A stretch of DNA of 64,000 bases, from positions 1 to 64,000 of the forward strand of contig NZ_AUMR01000013.1 of the NCBI RefSeq assembly GCF_000430785.1, given 5' to 3'. A program made the position numbers and the translations under genes. Positions 39,806 to 48,885 of the stretch are shown one piece after another (the stretch's first letter is position 1; each line of letters opens with the position of its first letter). Under the pieces are notes generated by a model that was given only the letters and a program-made list of their open reading frames with translations, was not told the origin of the DNA and made no database searches. This DNA is from Ectobacillus panaciterrae DSM 19096. Its GTDB lineage: Bacteria; Bacillota; Bacilli; Bacillales; Bacillaceae_G.

Positions 39806-39847
39806 CAAAAAGGCTCGTCAGAACAAAAATCTGATGAGCCTTTTTTA
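39806..39847 (+). terminator. Terminator of the 41-aa gene
   Basis: AAAAAGGCTCGTCAGA / TCTGATGAGCCTTTTTT, with one mismatch in the stem. Confidence 0.85.
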
Positions 39848-40020
39848 TAGAACGTTAGATTCCGTTATGTAAACCTCACATGCATACGATGTTCATAATT
39901 TTAGCTTCTTACATCTTTTAAAAATTCCTATTATAACAAACGTATGTTCTTGTTTTTTGTTTGTGTTTCGTTGATAATAATACATATAGAAAACGATTTG
40001 TATGAAGTGGAGGAATTTAT

Positions 40021-40470
40021 ATGAAACTTATTACAATGCCTGATCTTTCATCAAGACCATTTCATCTAACGGTAGAACGTTTGATGGATTCATCGCCCGA
40101 CGTGCTTTTCCGAGCGTGGACGGAGCAGTTTGACCGTTGGTTTGCCGCGCCGGGATCGGTGCTGATGAAGGGTGAAGTCAACGCGGTCTTCTTTTTCGAG
40201 ACGCATTATGAGGGAAAGCGTCATCCCCATTACGGACGATTTCTGAGGCTTAACCACAATCGTCTTGTCGAATTGACATGGGTTACCGGGAGCGGGGGGA
40301 CAAAGGGAGCTGAAACGGTTGTCACGGTTGAACTCGAACCTCACGATAACGGTACGAAGCTGCGTCTTACACACGCGGGGTTTCCAGATGAAGAGTCAAA
40401 AAACCAGCACGAACAGGCATGGCCGATTGTACTTGAGCAACTTGACAAGCAGATGATGACACGTACTTGA
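40021..40470 (+). CDS. SRPBCC / AHSA1-like domain protein
   Basis: 149 residues with the helix-grip fold of the AHSA1 family: start [39 protein letters not shown], and the terminal [20 protein letters not shown] with a long last helix. Members bind hydrophobic ligands; no substrate can be assigned. GTGGAGG lies upstream. GC content is clearly higher than in the AT-rich stretch it follows, suggesting separate origins. Confidence 0.85.
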   Translation: MKLITMPDLSSRPFHLTVERLMDSSPDVLFRAWTEQFDRWFAAPGSVLMKGEVNAVFFFETHYEGKRHPHYGRFLRLNHNRLVELTWVTGSGGTKGAETVVTVELEPHDNGTKLRLTHAGFPDEESKNQHEQAWPIVLEQLDKQMMTRT

Positions 40471-40637
40471 TAAACTTCAGCATCAATCTCCACCAAATTG
40501 TGACAATGTCTTTCTACTTGAGAGATTTCGACACAAACGAAAAGAAGCCTTTTTTATATACTGTTATCACTCCGAGTACGCTCTCAAAGTCTCTTCCCAT
40601 TCTGCAGCAAAGTCACCGGGGCTTTTTTCATACATAA

Positions 40638-40680
40638 TAGGGGCAGTACTACATCGCCATCAAGCTAAGTGAACTACCAC
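40638..40680. mobile_element. Solo end of an IS/MITE-like element
   Basis: ATAGGGGCAGTACTACATCG and then CCATCAAGCTAAG match the terminal inverted repeat of the element at 45866-46020. A second matching patch, CCCCGAAAACGAAAAAAT, lies at about 40728-40745. No partner end is visible, so this is a remnant. Confidence 0.55.
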
Positions 40681-40740
40681 GAACCTAAAGGTATCGTAGT
40701 TTTACGCCCACAAATATAAAATAAATACCCCGAAAACGAA

Positions 40741-40791
40741 AAAATACGCTATTCTTTCTGTATAACTTGTGGAAAGAATGGCGTATTTTTG
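40741..40791. terminator. Hairpin after iadA
   Basis: AAATACGCTATTCTTTC pairs with GAAAGAATGGCGTATTT (one wobble) around a 13-nt loop. It lies 67 bp after the iadA stop and has T-runs on both strands. Nothing else is seen in this gap apart from the solo element end. Confidence 0.65.
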
Positions 40792-40857
40792 TATGACTGT
40801 TTCTATATCTCAAGAGTTACAACTATTTGCAGAGTATTTAGTATAAGGGTCTCTCCT

Positions 40858-42030
40858 TCATTCAAACGTTCCTTTTATCAGCGGAACACCCTTTTCTACC
40901 ATCACTTGCCCTCGTGCCATTACAGTGGAAATTGTCAATGTTTCCTTTTGCAACAATACGATATCAGCATCCCTCCCGGTTTGGATGCTGCCCTTGCTTG
41001 AAAGCTTCAGCACTTGTGCGGGATTCGTGGTGATGACCTCCAGTGCCGTTTCCAGCGGGATGCCTTCCTCTAAAACAGAATCGCGCACTTCGTGATATAG
41101 CGACGATACTTTTCCGACTTGAAGGCCTGCATACTCCCCATTGCTGTCAAAGAAGGGAAGGCTGGCCTGCCCGTCTGAAGAGAAGGTGATGTGCCCGACT
41201 GGAACTCCTTCTTCAAGCATTATGCGCAATGCCTTGCTGCACTTCACTTCGCCTTCCTCCAAAAACTGAGGAATGGTACTTGTAGTAAAGTCTACGTATC
41301 CGCCTCGCTTCGCGTAATCAACACCCGCCCTGAATAATTCTTCATTTCGATTGATATGTGTCGGATGGAGATGCCGAATTGGAATGTTGGTTTTATCTGC
41401 AATTTCATGCAGCAGTGAAAGCTTTCCATCTCCGTCCCCTACATGAACTTCTAATATGCCGGCTTTTCCTGACAGAATACCGCCATTGCGTGCCGCAGCG
41501 GCGATTTTAGCCAGTTCCTCAAATGTAGGTTCTGATGATCTATGGTCGGAGATTGCAATCTCCCCGACACCGATAATTTTGTCGATTAAAATAATATCGT
41601 CTTCGATTTTTCCCGTCAGTGTTTTTACTGGCACTTGATAGGAGCCTGTATGAATGAAGCAGGAAATACCCTCTTCTTCAAGCGCCCGTGCCTTGGCAAG
41701 CAGACTTTCCATTTTCCGCGTTGTCCCGTCCGTACCAAGTAAGCCGACTAGTGTTGTAATACCTGCAGTTGTAATATCAGTGAGTATCAGCTCGGGGGTG
41801 CGGGTTTTGAATCCGCCCTCACCGCCTCCGCCAATAATATGAACATGTGAATCGATAAATCCCGGAACAACCAAAAGATTTGCCGCATCAATGATTTGAA
41901 TAGGGGCAAAGCTGTCAGGAATCGCGATTCTGTCATCTATGAATGCGATTTTATCATTTGCAATCAATATATCTTTCCGTCCTAGGTAACGTGGTGCGTA
42001 TACTTCGCCATTTTTAATTAAAGTAAGCAA
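40858..42030 (-). CDS. iadA: Beta-aspartyl (isoaspartyl) dipeptidase
   Basis: 390-residue amidohydrolase-fold zinc enzyme hydrolysing beta-aspartyl dipeptides formed from damaged Asn/Asp. Metal motif GFIDSHVHIIGGGGEGGF near residue 58, bridging Glu in VGEIAISDHRSS near 150, His in HVGDGDGKL and HLHPTHINRN, catalytic Asp in ITFSSDGQASLP near 280. Start TTG, with AGGAGG upstream. Downstream of a YfcC-type carrier, presumably importing the substrate or exporting the product; both sit behind a sigma-54 promoter. Confidence 0.93.
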   Translation of the reverse strand: MLTLIKNGEVYAPRYLGRKDILIANDKIAFIDDRIAIPDSFAPIQIIDAANLLVVPGFIDSHVHIIGGGGEGGFKTRTPELILTDITTAGITTLVGLLGTDGTTRKMESLLAKARALEEEGISCFIHTGSYQVPVKTLTGKIEDDIILIDKIIGVGEIAISDHRSSEPTFEELAKIAAAARNGGILSGKAGILEVHVGDGDGKLSLLHEIADKTNIPIRHLHPTHINRNEELFRAGVDYAKRGGYVDFTTSTIPQFLEEGEVKCSKALRIMLEEGVPVGHITFSSDGQASLPFFDSNGEYAGLQVGKVSSLYHEVRDSVLEEGIPLETALEVITTNPAQVLKLSSKGSIQTGRDADIVLLQKETLTISTVMARGQVMVEKGVPLIKGTFE

Positions 42031-42066
42031 TTCGTTTCTCCTCCTGTCAATACTTCCTGTCCTATA

Positions 42067-43488
42067 TCAGAATGGACCATATCCAATAAAGTGAGCTGTG
42101 ATGACCGCTATTAATCCGATGAGATATTGAATGAGCACCAGCGGCAGAATCCACTTCGCCCACTTTGTCCAAGGGATGCCTGCAATTGCCAAGCTCGCCA
42201 TTAAAGTGGTCGCGGTCGGGAAAATCATATTTCCGATTCCGTCCGCAAAAGAGAAAGACAACACTGCAGTCTGGCGTGTAATATGCAATAAGTCTGCGAG
42301 CGGCACCATAATCGGCATTGTCAGCATCGCATGACCGCTGCCGGACGCTAGAATAAAATGAATAAGAGTTTGGAAGCTGTACATGCCGGCAACACTTAAA
42401 TAGGCCGGAATATGCTGGATAGATTCAGCTACTTGATGCAGCATAGGATCGACGATATGTCCCTCATTCAATACAACAAGAATGGCGCGTGATACGCCGA
42501 TTATTAAAGCACCGCCGAGCAAGGCCTCAGAACCCTTGATAAAGGAGTTGATAATGTGATCTGCAGACAGTTTTCCGATGATTCCAATTACAATTGTCAA
42601 TACAACGAATAAGGCTGCGATTTCTGTAATGTACCATTGGAACTTGATGACACCAAACGCCAAGATGATATAGTTAATTAAAAAAGCGCCTAAGATGTAC
42701 TTATGTCTCGCTGTTAACCTCGCACTTGATTGCAGCAGCTGGTTCGCTTCCTCTTTTTTATATTTTCCGTAGATTCCCATAGAAGGATTTTTCTTTACCT
42801 TCATTGCATAACGATAGATATAAGTAACAGAAACAAGGTAGACGACAACAAATAAAACAAGGCGGAATCCCATACCTGAGAACATCGGCAATTCTGCGAC
42901 TCCTTGCGCAATTCCTACTGTGAAAGGATTCATGATGGCAGTCGTAAACCCTGACAATGCCCCTACTATGACGATGGCAGTTCCTGTAATTGCATCAAAT
43001 CCCAGAGCCAACGCCAGCGGAATGACAAGAGGAACATAAGCCAGTGTTTCTTCCGCCATCCCCATTAAGGAGCCGCCTACAGCGAAAACGAGCATCACGA
43101 CAGGAATCAATAGCTTTTCACGCGTCGCCAGCTTCCGAGCCATTGTGGCAATAAGCACGTCAATCGTACCTGTTGCGCGTAAGACACCGAAAAATCCTCC
43201 GATAATTAATAAGAAAAAGATAATATTTCCGGCTTCTACCATTCCTGTATGAACAGCTTTAATCATGTCAAAGAATCCGACCGGCGCTGATGCAATCCAT
43301 TTGAATGAATCTGGATTTACTGTTGTGTGCCCATCTTTTTCAATATGCGCATATTCCCCGGCCGGCAAAATATAAGTTAATAAAGTTGCTATTGCGAGAA
43401 TGCTGAACAGCAATACAAAAATATTGATTTTTCTCTCTTTTTTTCCCGCTGTTCCAAGTGGAATAGTCTTTTCTTGTAGTTGGCTCAT
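42067..43488 (-). CDS. YfcC family carrier
   Basis: 473 residues, about 12 membrane helices, of the YfcC/C4-dicarboxylate anaerobic carrier-like group. Conserved segments: LTYILPAGEY near residue 40, GGSLMGMAEETLAYVPLVIP near 138, ASGSGHAMLTMPIMVPL near 380, and FPTATTLMASLAIAGIPWTKW near 425. These are thought to carry amino acids, peptides or dicarboxylates. It is the first gene of an operon with iadA, so a dipeptide or aspartate-related substrate is a reasonable inference. Confidence 0.87.
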   Translation of the reverse strand: MSQLQEKTIPLGTAGKKERKINIFVLLFSILAIATLLTYILPAGEYAHIEKDGHTTVNPDSFKWIASAPVGFFDMIKAVHTGMVEAGNIIFFLLIIGGFFGVLRATGTIDVLIATMARKLATREKLLIPVVMLVFAVGGSLMGMAEETLAYVPLVIPLALALGFDAITGTAIVIVGALSGFTTAIMNPFTVGIAQGVAELPMFSGMGFRLVLFVVVYLVSVTYIYRYAMKVKKNPSMGIYGKYKKEEANQLLQSSARLTARHKYILGAFLINYIILAFGVIKFQWYITEIAALFVVLTIVIGIIGKLSADHIINSFIKGSEALLGGALIIGVSRAILVVLNEGHIVDPMLHQVAESIQHIPAYLSVAGMYSFQTLIHFILASGSGHAMLTMPIMVPLADLLHITRQTAVLSFSFADGIGNMIFPTATTLMASLAIAGIPWTKWAKWILPLVLIQYLIGLIAVITAHFIGYGPF

Positions 43489-43633
43489 AAGTGTCTCTCC
43501 TCTGTATTTAAAATAAATGCATGAAATTAAAACGCTTACAACATGGTTCCCACCTATAGACTATCTTCTTTTTTTCTCATATTCTGCTGTTTCCCTCCTT
43601 TTCAAATCCATGAACACTTCACTGCTTTATATA

Positions 43634-43650
43634 AGCAAAATCTGTGCCAA
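43634..43650 (-). promoter_or_regulatory. Sigma-54 (-24/-12) promoter of yfcC-iadA
   Basis: On the minus strand: TTGGCACAGATTTTGCT, which matches TTGGCAC-N5-TTGCT exactly. The predicted start lies near 43623, about 135 nt before the carrier gene. Two related direct repeats, TTAGATTGATTTT and TTAGATTAGATTTTT (about 43656-43701), lie upstream of it and are candidates for activator sites. Confidence 0.9.
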
Positions 43651-43722
43651 TATGATTAGATTGATTTTCATGAGAATTTTATGGTTAGATTAGATTTTTA
43701 GGTTTTTATTGTTCTTTTTTGG

Positions 43723-43731
43723 TGATATAAT
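43723..43731 (+). promoter_or_regulatory. Extended -10 promoter of the sigma-54 activator gene
   Basis: TG-A-TATAAT, 32 bp before the ATG at 43763; no good -35. The activator is thus expressed by the housekeeping factor from the same ~270-bp region that holds the divergent -24/-12 promoter. Confidence 0.6.
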
Positions 43732-43762
43732 AGAACCAATTTAAAGACAAGCAGGTGTTTTT

Positions 43763-45808
43763 ATGTCAAAATCCTCACTTACACTTATAGCGGGAAGCTC
43801 AAAAACAAAGCAAGCCCTGCAGGAACAGCTGGAACAATTGCTTGGAGACTATGTGCATATTAAAAGCTATGCTACGGATGAGGGAATACCGCAGGCTCTG
43901 GAAGATACAATTATCTTGTATTCATCAGATGCCGCTTATGATAAAACAAACGGTATGTATAGCATGAATGCCGAGAAAATAATTGTGGGAAAGAGAACAG
44001 TTCATCATGAATATATTGACAAACTTTTAAGAATACCTGAAGGTTCAGCAGTTCTGGTGGTGAATGATGATGATGATGCAACTATAAGGCTTATTGAATC
44101 CTTATATCAGCTTGGTGTCGATCATGTTCAATTTATCCCTTTTCGGAAGGGGAATTTGTTTTATGAGGATGTTCAAATTGCTGTTTCACCAGGAGAAACA
44201 CATCTTTGTCCTTCTTATATAAAAGAAGTAATCGATATAGGTGTGCGTCTTTTTGATATGACAACAATTCTGGAAGTTGTAGAATGCTGCGGTTTGAACA
44301 AGGATATATCCTCGAAGATTTCAGAAAGGTACATTAGCAATATCATTGAATTACAACGTAAGCTGCTATATGCAGAGCAAGAAGCAAAGCGGATGAGTGA
44401 ACATATCCAAAATGTGGTAGGAACTGTTGATGATGGGATATTGGTCGTTAACCAGGAAGGACGGATTACGGTATTCAATCATCGACTTGCGGCATTGTTT
44501 CATGTTGTTGCACAAGATGTGGTTAATACGTATATAGAACATGCGATAAATCGCCGGGATATTACTGATTTCATCATGAACGGCAAGGATGAAAGCAAGT
44601 TCTTTGACATAGACGGCGTGGATGTCGTAATTTTTCGATTGCAAATGATAAAAGAAAATACAATTGTCGCAACTTTCAAGAGTGTGCATCAAGCCTTTGA
44701 AATTGAAAAGACAGCGCAAAGAGAAATGCGAAATAAAGGATTTCATACGAAATACGGTTTTCATGATATTATCGGCGAGCATGATGTAATGAAAGAGTGC
44801 AAGCAGATCGCCAAGAAGCTTGCCTTGTCGGAGCATCCGATTTTGATTCAGGGGGAGACAGGAACAGGAAAAGAACTGTTTGCGCATGCAATTCATGAGC
44901 ATTCATTGCGGAAAAATGGACCGTTTCTGGCTGTGAACTGCAGCGCATTAACAGAAAGCCTGCTTGAAAGCGAATTGTTCGGCTACGAAGAAGGGACATT
45001 TACAGGAGCGCAAAGGGGAGGCAAGAAAGGTCTGTTTGAATTGGCGGATAACGGGACTATCTTTTTGGATGAAATCGGTGACATTAGTCTCACAGTTCAA
45101 TCACATCTGCTGCGCGTTCTGCAGGAGGGGGAAATCCGCAGAATTGGCGGCAGAAGAATCATACCGATTAATGTTCGAGTGATTACCGCAACGAATAAAG
45201 ATCTTCAAGGAAAGATGCGGGACGGTTCATTCAGAACAGACTTGTTTTACCGGCTGAATGTACTCAATCTCTGCATTCCGCCGCTCATTAAGAGAAGAGC
45301 GGATATTCCGCTTTTGGTTAAGCATCTCATCACAAAGAGCGGGAAGTGGGTAAAGGTAGAGCAAGACGTGCTGGAGCATTTCATGCAATATGAATGGCCC
45401 GGCAACATACGGGAACTGAAAAGCACAATTGATTACATGCTGACGGTTTGTGAGGGAAATATCGTGACGAAAAGAGACCTTCCGTCCATGCTGGGACAAG
45501 CGGGAGACAGTATGACATCCGAATATTCCGCATGTGAAAGTATGCTGGAAATGCAGGAGCGCGCTTTCATCTTGGGAGTAATCAAGCAATGCAACGAAAA
45601 AGGAAAAGCGGCAAGCAGAGAGCTGATTTCAAGCCAAAGCAAAGAATCGGACTTTGTCTTGTCCCCTCAGCAGATCCGTCGCCGCTTGGATATTTTAGAA
45701 AGCGAAGGATTCGTCGTCAAAGGCAGAGGACGGGCCGGCACGAAGATAACCGCTGCTGGAATAGAGTATTTATATTTTCTTAAGTCAAAGCATGCAGTGT
45801 ATTGCTAA
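43763..45808 (+). CDS. Sigma-54-dependent transcriptional activator
   Basis: 681 residues. The N-terminal ~200 residues are a sensory region of unclear type, followed by a PAS-like segment (about 215-320, DDGILVVNQEGRITVFNHRL) and a sigma-54 AAA+ domain (about 335-570). That domain has Walker A GETGTGKE, the contact loop GTFTGA (usual form GAFTGA) near 411, Walker B NGTIFLDEIGD near 430 and the sensor FRTDLFYRLNV. The C-terminus lacks a Fis-type HTH and instead looks like a winged helix (LSPQQIRRRLDILESEGFVV). AGGTG lies before the ATG. It is divergent from the yfcC-iadA operon, its likely target. Confidence 0.92.
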   Translation: MSKSSLTLIAGSSKTKQALQEQLEQLLGDYVHIKSYATDEGIPQALEDTIILYSSDAAYDKTNGMYSMNAEKIIVGKRTVHHEYIDKLLRIPEGSAVLVVNDDDDATIRLIESLYQLGVDHVQFIPFRKGNLFYEDVQIAVSPGETHLCPSYIKEVIDIGVRLFDMTTILEVVECCGLNKDISSKISERYISNIIELQRKLLYAEQEAKRMSEHIQNVVGTVDDGILVVNQEGRITVFNHRLAALFHVVAQDVVNTYIEHAINRRDITDFIMNGKDESKFFDIDGVDVVIFRLQMIKENTIVATFKSVHQAFEIEKTAQREMRNKGFHTKYGFHDIIGEHDVMKECKQIAKKLALSEHPILIQGETGTGKELFAHAIHEHSLRKNGPFLAVNCSALTESLLESELFGYEEGTFTGAQRGGKKGLFELADNGTIFLDEIGDISLTVQSHLLRVLQEGEIRRIGGRRIIPINVRVITATNKDLQGKMRDGSFRTDLFYRLNVLNLCIPPLIKRRADIPLLVKHLITKSGKWVKVEQDVLEHFMQYEWPGNIRELKSTIDYMLTVCEGNIVTKRDLPSMLGQAGDSMTSEYSACESMLEMQERAFILGVIKQCNEKGKAASRELISSQSKESDFVLSPQQIRRRLDILESEGFVVKGRGRAGTKITAAGIEYLYFLKSKHAVYC

Positions 45809-45865
45809 AGAAATCATTCCTGCATGGGGCTTTTGAATGAAAATGATATAATCAGCCACTACTAA

Positions 45866-46020
45866 TAGGGGTAGTACGCCATGCCCATCAAGCTAATATT
45901 TTGAAGTAACCTAAAACGAAAATTTTATCTTTCACAATTGTCTATGAGAATTCAGCTCATTTTTTTCGTTTTGGGGAACAACGGATTTCTTAGCTTGATG
46001 GCGGTGGGGCGGTACCCCTA
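45866..46020. mobile_element. MITE-like element, 155 bp
   Basis: Imperfect terminal inverted repeats of about 29 bp: TAGGGGTAGTACGCCATGCC then CATCAAGCTA at the left, and TAGCTTGATGGCGGTGGGGC then GGTACCCCTA at the right. An inner pair (CCTAAAACGAAAATTTT / TTTTTTCGTTTTGGGG) extends the symmetry. No coding capacity. It lies between the activator gene and its probable terminator. Ends resemble those of IS4-like elements, but that is from memory only. Confidence 0.75.
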
Positions 46021-46060
46021 CAGATTATAATCTGATAAGAAAATGATTATATAATAAATG

Positions 46061-46091
46061 AAAAACGCTTGGATTCGTTCAAGCGTTTTTT
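46061..46091 (+). terminator. Terminator, probably of the sigma-54 activator gene
   Basis: AAAAACGCTTG pairs with CAAGCGTTTTT around an 8-nt loop. It is 250 bp after the activator stop, the distance being explained by the inserted 155-bp element. Confidence 0.85.
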
Positions 46092-46153
46092 ATCGGCGAT
46101 TTCTAATAAAATCATGGCACAATTCCAATACTAATAAAAAAGAGGTGATTTTA

Positions 46154-46324
46154 ATGGGAAAATGGAATAAACAGGCGGCACCGAATAATAATTTGCCACC
46201 TGACACAATCCGGTCATCTGAACTCCTATTAGGAAAGAAAGCAGACCATGAATTTTCAGAGGAGCTTTCCGATGGCGGAGAAAGAGATCAAAACATTCAG
46301 ATACTCAAAAACAGTCCTAAATAG
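46154..46324 (+). CDS. Small protein, tentatively YfhD-like (56 aa)
   Basis: 56 residues; ATG with GAGGTG six bases upstream. The hydrophilic product contains KADHEFSEELSDGGERDQN, which resembles the conserved EFS-x-EL-AD segment of the YfhD family of short Bacillus proteins, but the match is partial. The open frame reaching back to 46058 crosses a terminator and is not coding. A terminator follows. Confidence 0.6.
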   Translation: MGKWNKQAAPNNNLPPDTIRSSELLLGKKADHEFSEELSDGGERDQNIQILKNSPK

Positions 46325-46344
46325 AAAAAACTGGTGGTGCAGCG

Positions 46345-46376
46345 GTGGCGATGAAAAAATCGTCACTATTTTTTTG
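46345..46376 (+). terminator. Terminator after the 56-aa gene
   Basis: GTGGCGAT/ATCGTCAC stem (one G-U), A-rich loop, then a T-run. Confidence 0.75.
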
Positions 46377-46571
46377 CTTTGTACTCAACAATTTTTCCAT
46401 CAAATTTTCTTAGAGCATAACATTTGCAATATGGTAACACTACGCTAAATATCATCTTTTAGACTTTAATTGCTAAATATTTTTGGTTGACGATATATAA
46501 AGGAAGGATTATTATTAAATCGACATTCATATCTTCAAATAATCAAAGATTCAAAAAGAAGGTGTACTCAC

Positions 46572-48347
46572 GTGAAATGGAGAGGACGATTTGAAAGTTA
46601 TAGCAAGGAAGCTTTCCGAAAAGATTGTATTTCTGGATTGATTGTTGGGGTTATTGCCATTCCTTTAGGTATGGCTTTTGCTATTAGTTCAGGGGTGAAG
46701 CCGGAATATGGTATTTACACTACAATCATTGCAGGGATCTTAATCTCTATGTTTGGAGGATCTAGATTTCAAATTGGAGGTCCTACCGGTGCCTTTATCC
46801 CCATATTGCTTTCAATTGTTATGCAATACGGGTATAGAAATCTGCTTATTGCAGGATTTTTAGCGGGGATTATGCTCATCTTAATGGGGATTTTTAAAAT
46901 GGGGACGCTTATTCAGTTCATTCCTCGGCCTGTGACCATTGGATTTACTGCAGGGATTGCTGTCATTATCTTTACAGGACAAATCGCTAACTTCTTAGGA
47001 CTTCAACACATTGAAAAACATGAATATTTTATATCTAACATGAAGGAAATTGGAATTCATATTGCTACTATAAACCTTTACAGTGTGTTAACAGCCTTTA
47101 TTTCCCTTATTATTATTTTAGTAACACCTAAGGTATTTCCAAAGGTTCCTGGATCCTTAATTGGACTTACCATTTCCAGTATTGTTGCGTTCTTTCTGTT
47201 TAACGGAAAAGTTCCTACTATTGAGTCGACATTTGGTTCTATACCAAGTAGCCTCCCCGCATTTCATCTCCTCGAGATGGACTTTGGAAAAATTCAGGCA
47301 CTTCTTGGGCCAGCTTTTGTTATTGCCATGCTAGGCGGAATTGAATCTCTTTTGTCTGCAGTTGTTGCAGATGGAATGACTGGAAGTAGGCATAACAGTA
47401 ACAGAGAACTAATAGGCCAAGGCCTTGCTAATGTAGTTACACCTTTATTTGGAGGTATCCCAGCTACTGGTGCGATTGCCCGGACAGCTACTAATATTAA
47501 AAGCGGTGCGGTCTCACCTATGTCAGGGATTATTCACGGTATAGTCGTACTTATAGTGTTATTAGTGTTCGCTCCCTATGCCTCACATATACCGTTGGCA
47601 AGCATGGCTCCGGTTTTAATGATTGTGGCGTGGAATATGAGTGAGCGAAAAGAGTTTATCCATGTTCTTAAGACAAAAACAAGTGATGCCGTAGTATTGG
47701 CTATTACGTTTCTTCTAACTGTATTTCTAGATTTGACTACAGCTGTAGAGGTTGGTTTAATTCTTGCAGTGATTCTATTTGTAAAGAGAATGAGTGAAAT
47801 TTTGACGGTCACTAAGGTACTACCTGATCCTTCAGTCAAACATCATAAATTAATGTCACACATGGTTAGCGAAGGTCATGACTGTCCGCAAATCAGTATT
47901 TATACTATCGAAGGACCTTTATTCTTTGGTGCTGCAAGCATGTTTGAAAAGTCTATTATGAGTACCATTCATTATACACCTGAGATTTTATTGTTACGTA
48001 TGGGGAAGGTTCCCTTTATGGATACGACAGGTGAAACAAACTTAGCAGGTATAGTCAAACACTTTAAAAGTCATGGTGGATTAGTATTGCTCTCGGGTGT
48101 TCAAGCTCAACCTAAAGATGTGTTGAAACGCACTGGATTATATGAATTCATTGGAAAACAGAATTTCTTTGAACATACAGGGGAAGCACTTGCATATGCA
48201 TTGACCCAAATCAAATATAACAAGTGTTTAGGCTGCAAGCATTTTGCATTTCAAGAATGTGCTATTCTTTCTCAACCAAAAGCTTCACATGCAAGTATAA
48301 ATAGCTTTAACAAGCTGAATAAAAATAAGATTGAACCCTCTAGTTAA
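46572..48347 (+). CDS. SulP family anion transporter with STAS domain
   Basis: 591 residues. The membrane part (about 15-400) has the SulP pattern VGVIAIPLGMAFAISSGVKP, FGGSRFQIGGPTGAFIPI and ATGAIARTATNIKSGA; a STAS domain follows (about 430-545, KVPFMDTTGETNLAGIVKH). The last ~45 residues carry CLGCKHFAFQEC, a Cys cluster unusual for SulP. GTG start after AAGGTG. Sulfate, bicarbonate or another anion may be the substrate. First gene of a probable operon with an ArsR regulator and a Cys-rich protein. Confidence 0.9.
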   Translation: MKWRGRFESYSKEAFRKDCISGLIVGVIAIPLGMAFAISSGVKPEYGIYTTIIAGILISMFGGSRFQIGGPTGAFIPILLSIVMQYGYRNLLIAGFLAGIMLILMGIFKMGTLIQFIPRPVTIGFTAGIAVIIFTGQIANFLGLQHIEKHEYFISNMKEIGIHIATINLYSVLTAFISLIIILVTPKVFPKVPGSLIGLTISSIVAFFLFNGKVPTIESTFGSIPSSLPAFHLLEMDFGKIQALLGPAFVIAMLGGIESLLSAVVADGMTGSRHNSNRELIGQGLANVVTPLFGGIPATGAIARTATNIKSGAVSPMSGIIHGIVVLIVLLVFAPYASHIPLASMAPVLMIVAWNMSERKEFIHVLKTKTSDAVVLAITFLLTVFLDLTTAVEVGLILAVILFVKRMSEILTVTKVLPDPSVKHHKLMSHMVSEGHDCPQISIYTIEGPLFFGAASMFEKSIMSTIHYTPEILLLRMGKVPFMDTTGETNLAGIVKHFKSHGGLVLLSGVQAQPKDVLKRTGLYEFIGKQNFFEHTGEALAYALTQIKYNKCLGCKHFAFQECAILSQPKASHASINSFNKLNKNKIEPSS

Positions 48348-48473
48348 TTGTTGAAGGTAACTTTGTATTGTCATTAATTTTAATGAATGTGAACGTCTCT
48401 ATATAAAGAGGATCTATATAAATTCTGAGGGTAGTTTACTCTAAAACAGTAAAAAAGATTGGGGGATTTCTAA

Positions 48474-48800
48474 TTGAATTTAGAACTACAGCAATTCAAA
48501 GCAGATTTTTTTAAAGCATTAAGTCATCCTTTGCGGATTCGTATTCTTGAGTTACTAGGTGAGGGCGATAAGAATGTAAATGAACTTCAAAGTCTGATTG
48601 GCAGTGAAGGATCTGCAGTTTCTCAACAACTTGCAATTTTACGAAATAAAAATATTGTATATGGAACCAAGGAAGGCAATAAGGTAACATATTCCCTTCG
48701 AGACCCAATGATTGTCGAGTTATTATCTGTTACTCGTCAAATATTTAACAATCACCTAGTAGATACCATTTCAATGTTAGATAAATTTAATGAAGATTAA
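48474..48800 (+). CDS. ArsR/SmtB family regulator
   Basis: 108 residues, winged helix. ALSHPLRIRILELLGEGDKN then the recognition region EGSAVSQQLAILRNKNIVYG and the wing GTKEGNKVTYSLRD. It contains no Cys, so the classic CXC metal site is absent; any metal site would have to use His/Asp, and few are present. TTG start, GGGGGA seven bases upstream. 126 bp after sulP. Likely regulates sulP and the Cys-rich gene. Confidence 0.88.
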   Translation: MNLELQQFKADFFKALSHPLRIRILELLGEGDKNVNELQSLIGSEGSAVSQQLAILRNKNIVYGTKEGNKVTYSLRDPMIVELLSVTRQIFNNHLVDTISMLDKFNED

Positions 48801-48885
48801 AAGCGAGCGTTATAAAACGGAGGCGTTTGATGTCTATTAACAGAATCATTTCCCCCTTAGATGTCTTAAGAAAGGATAACAAGGC

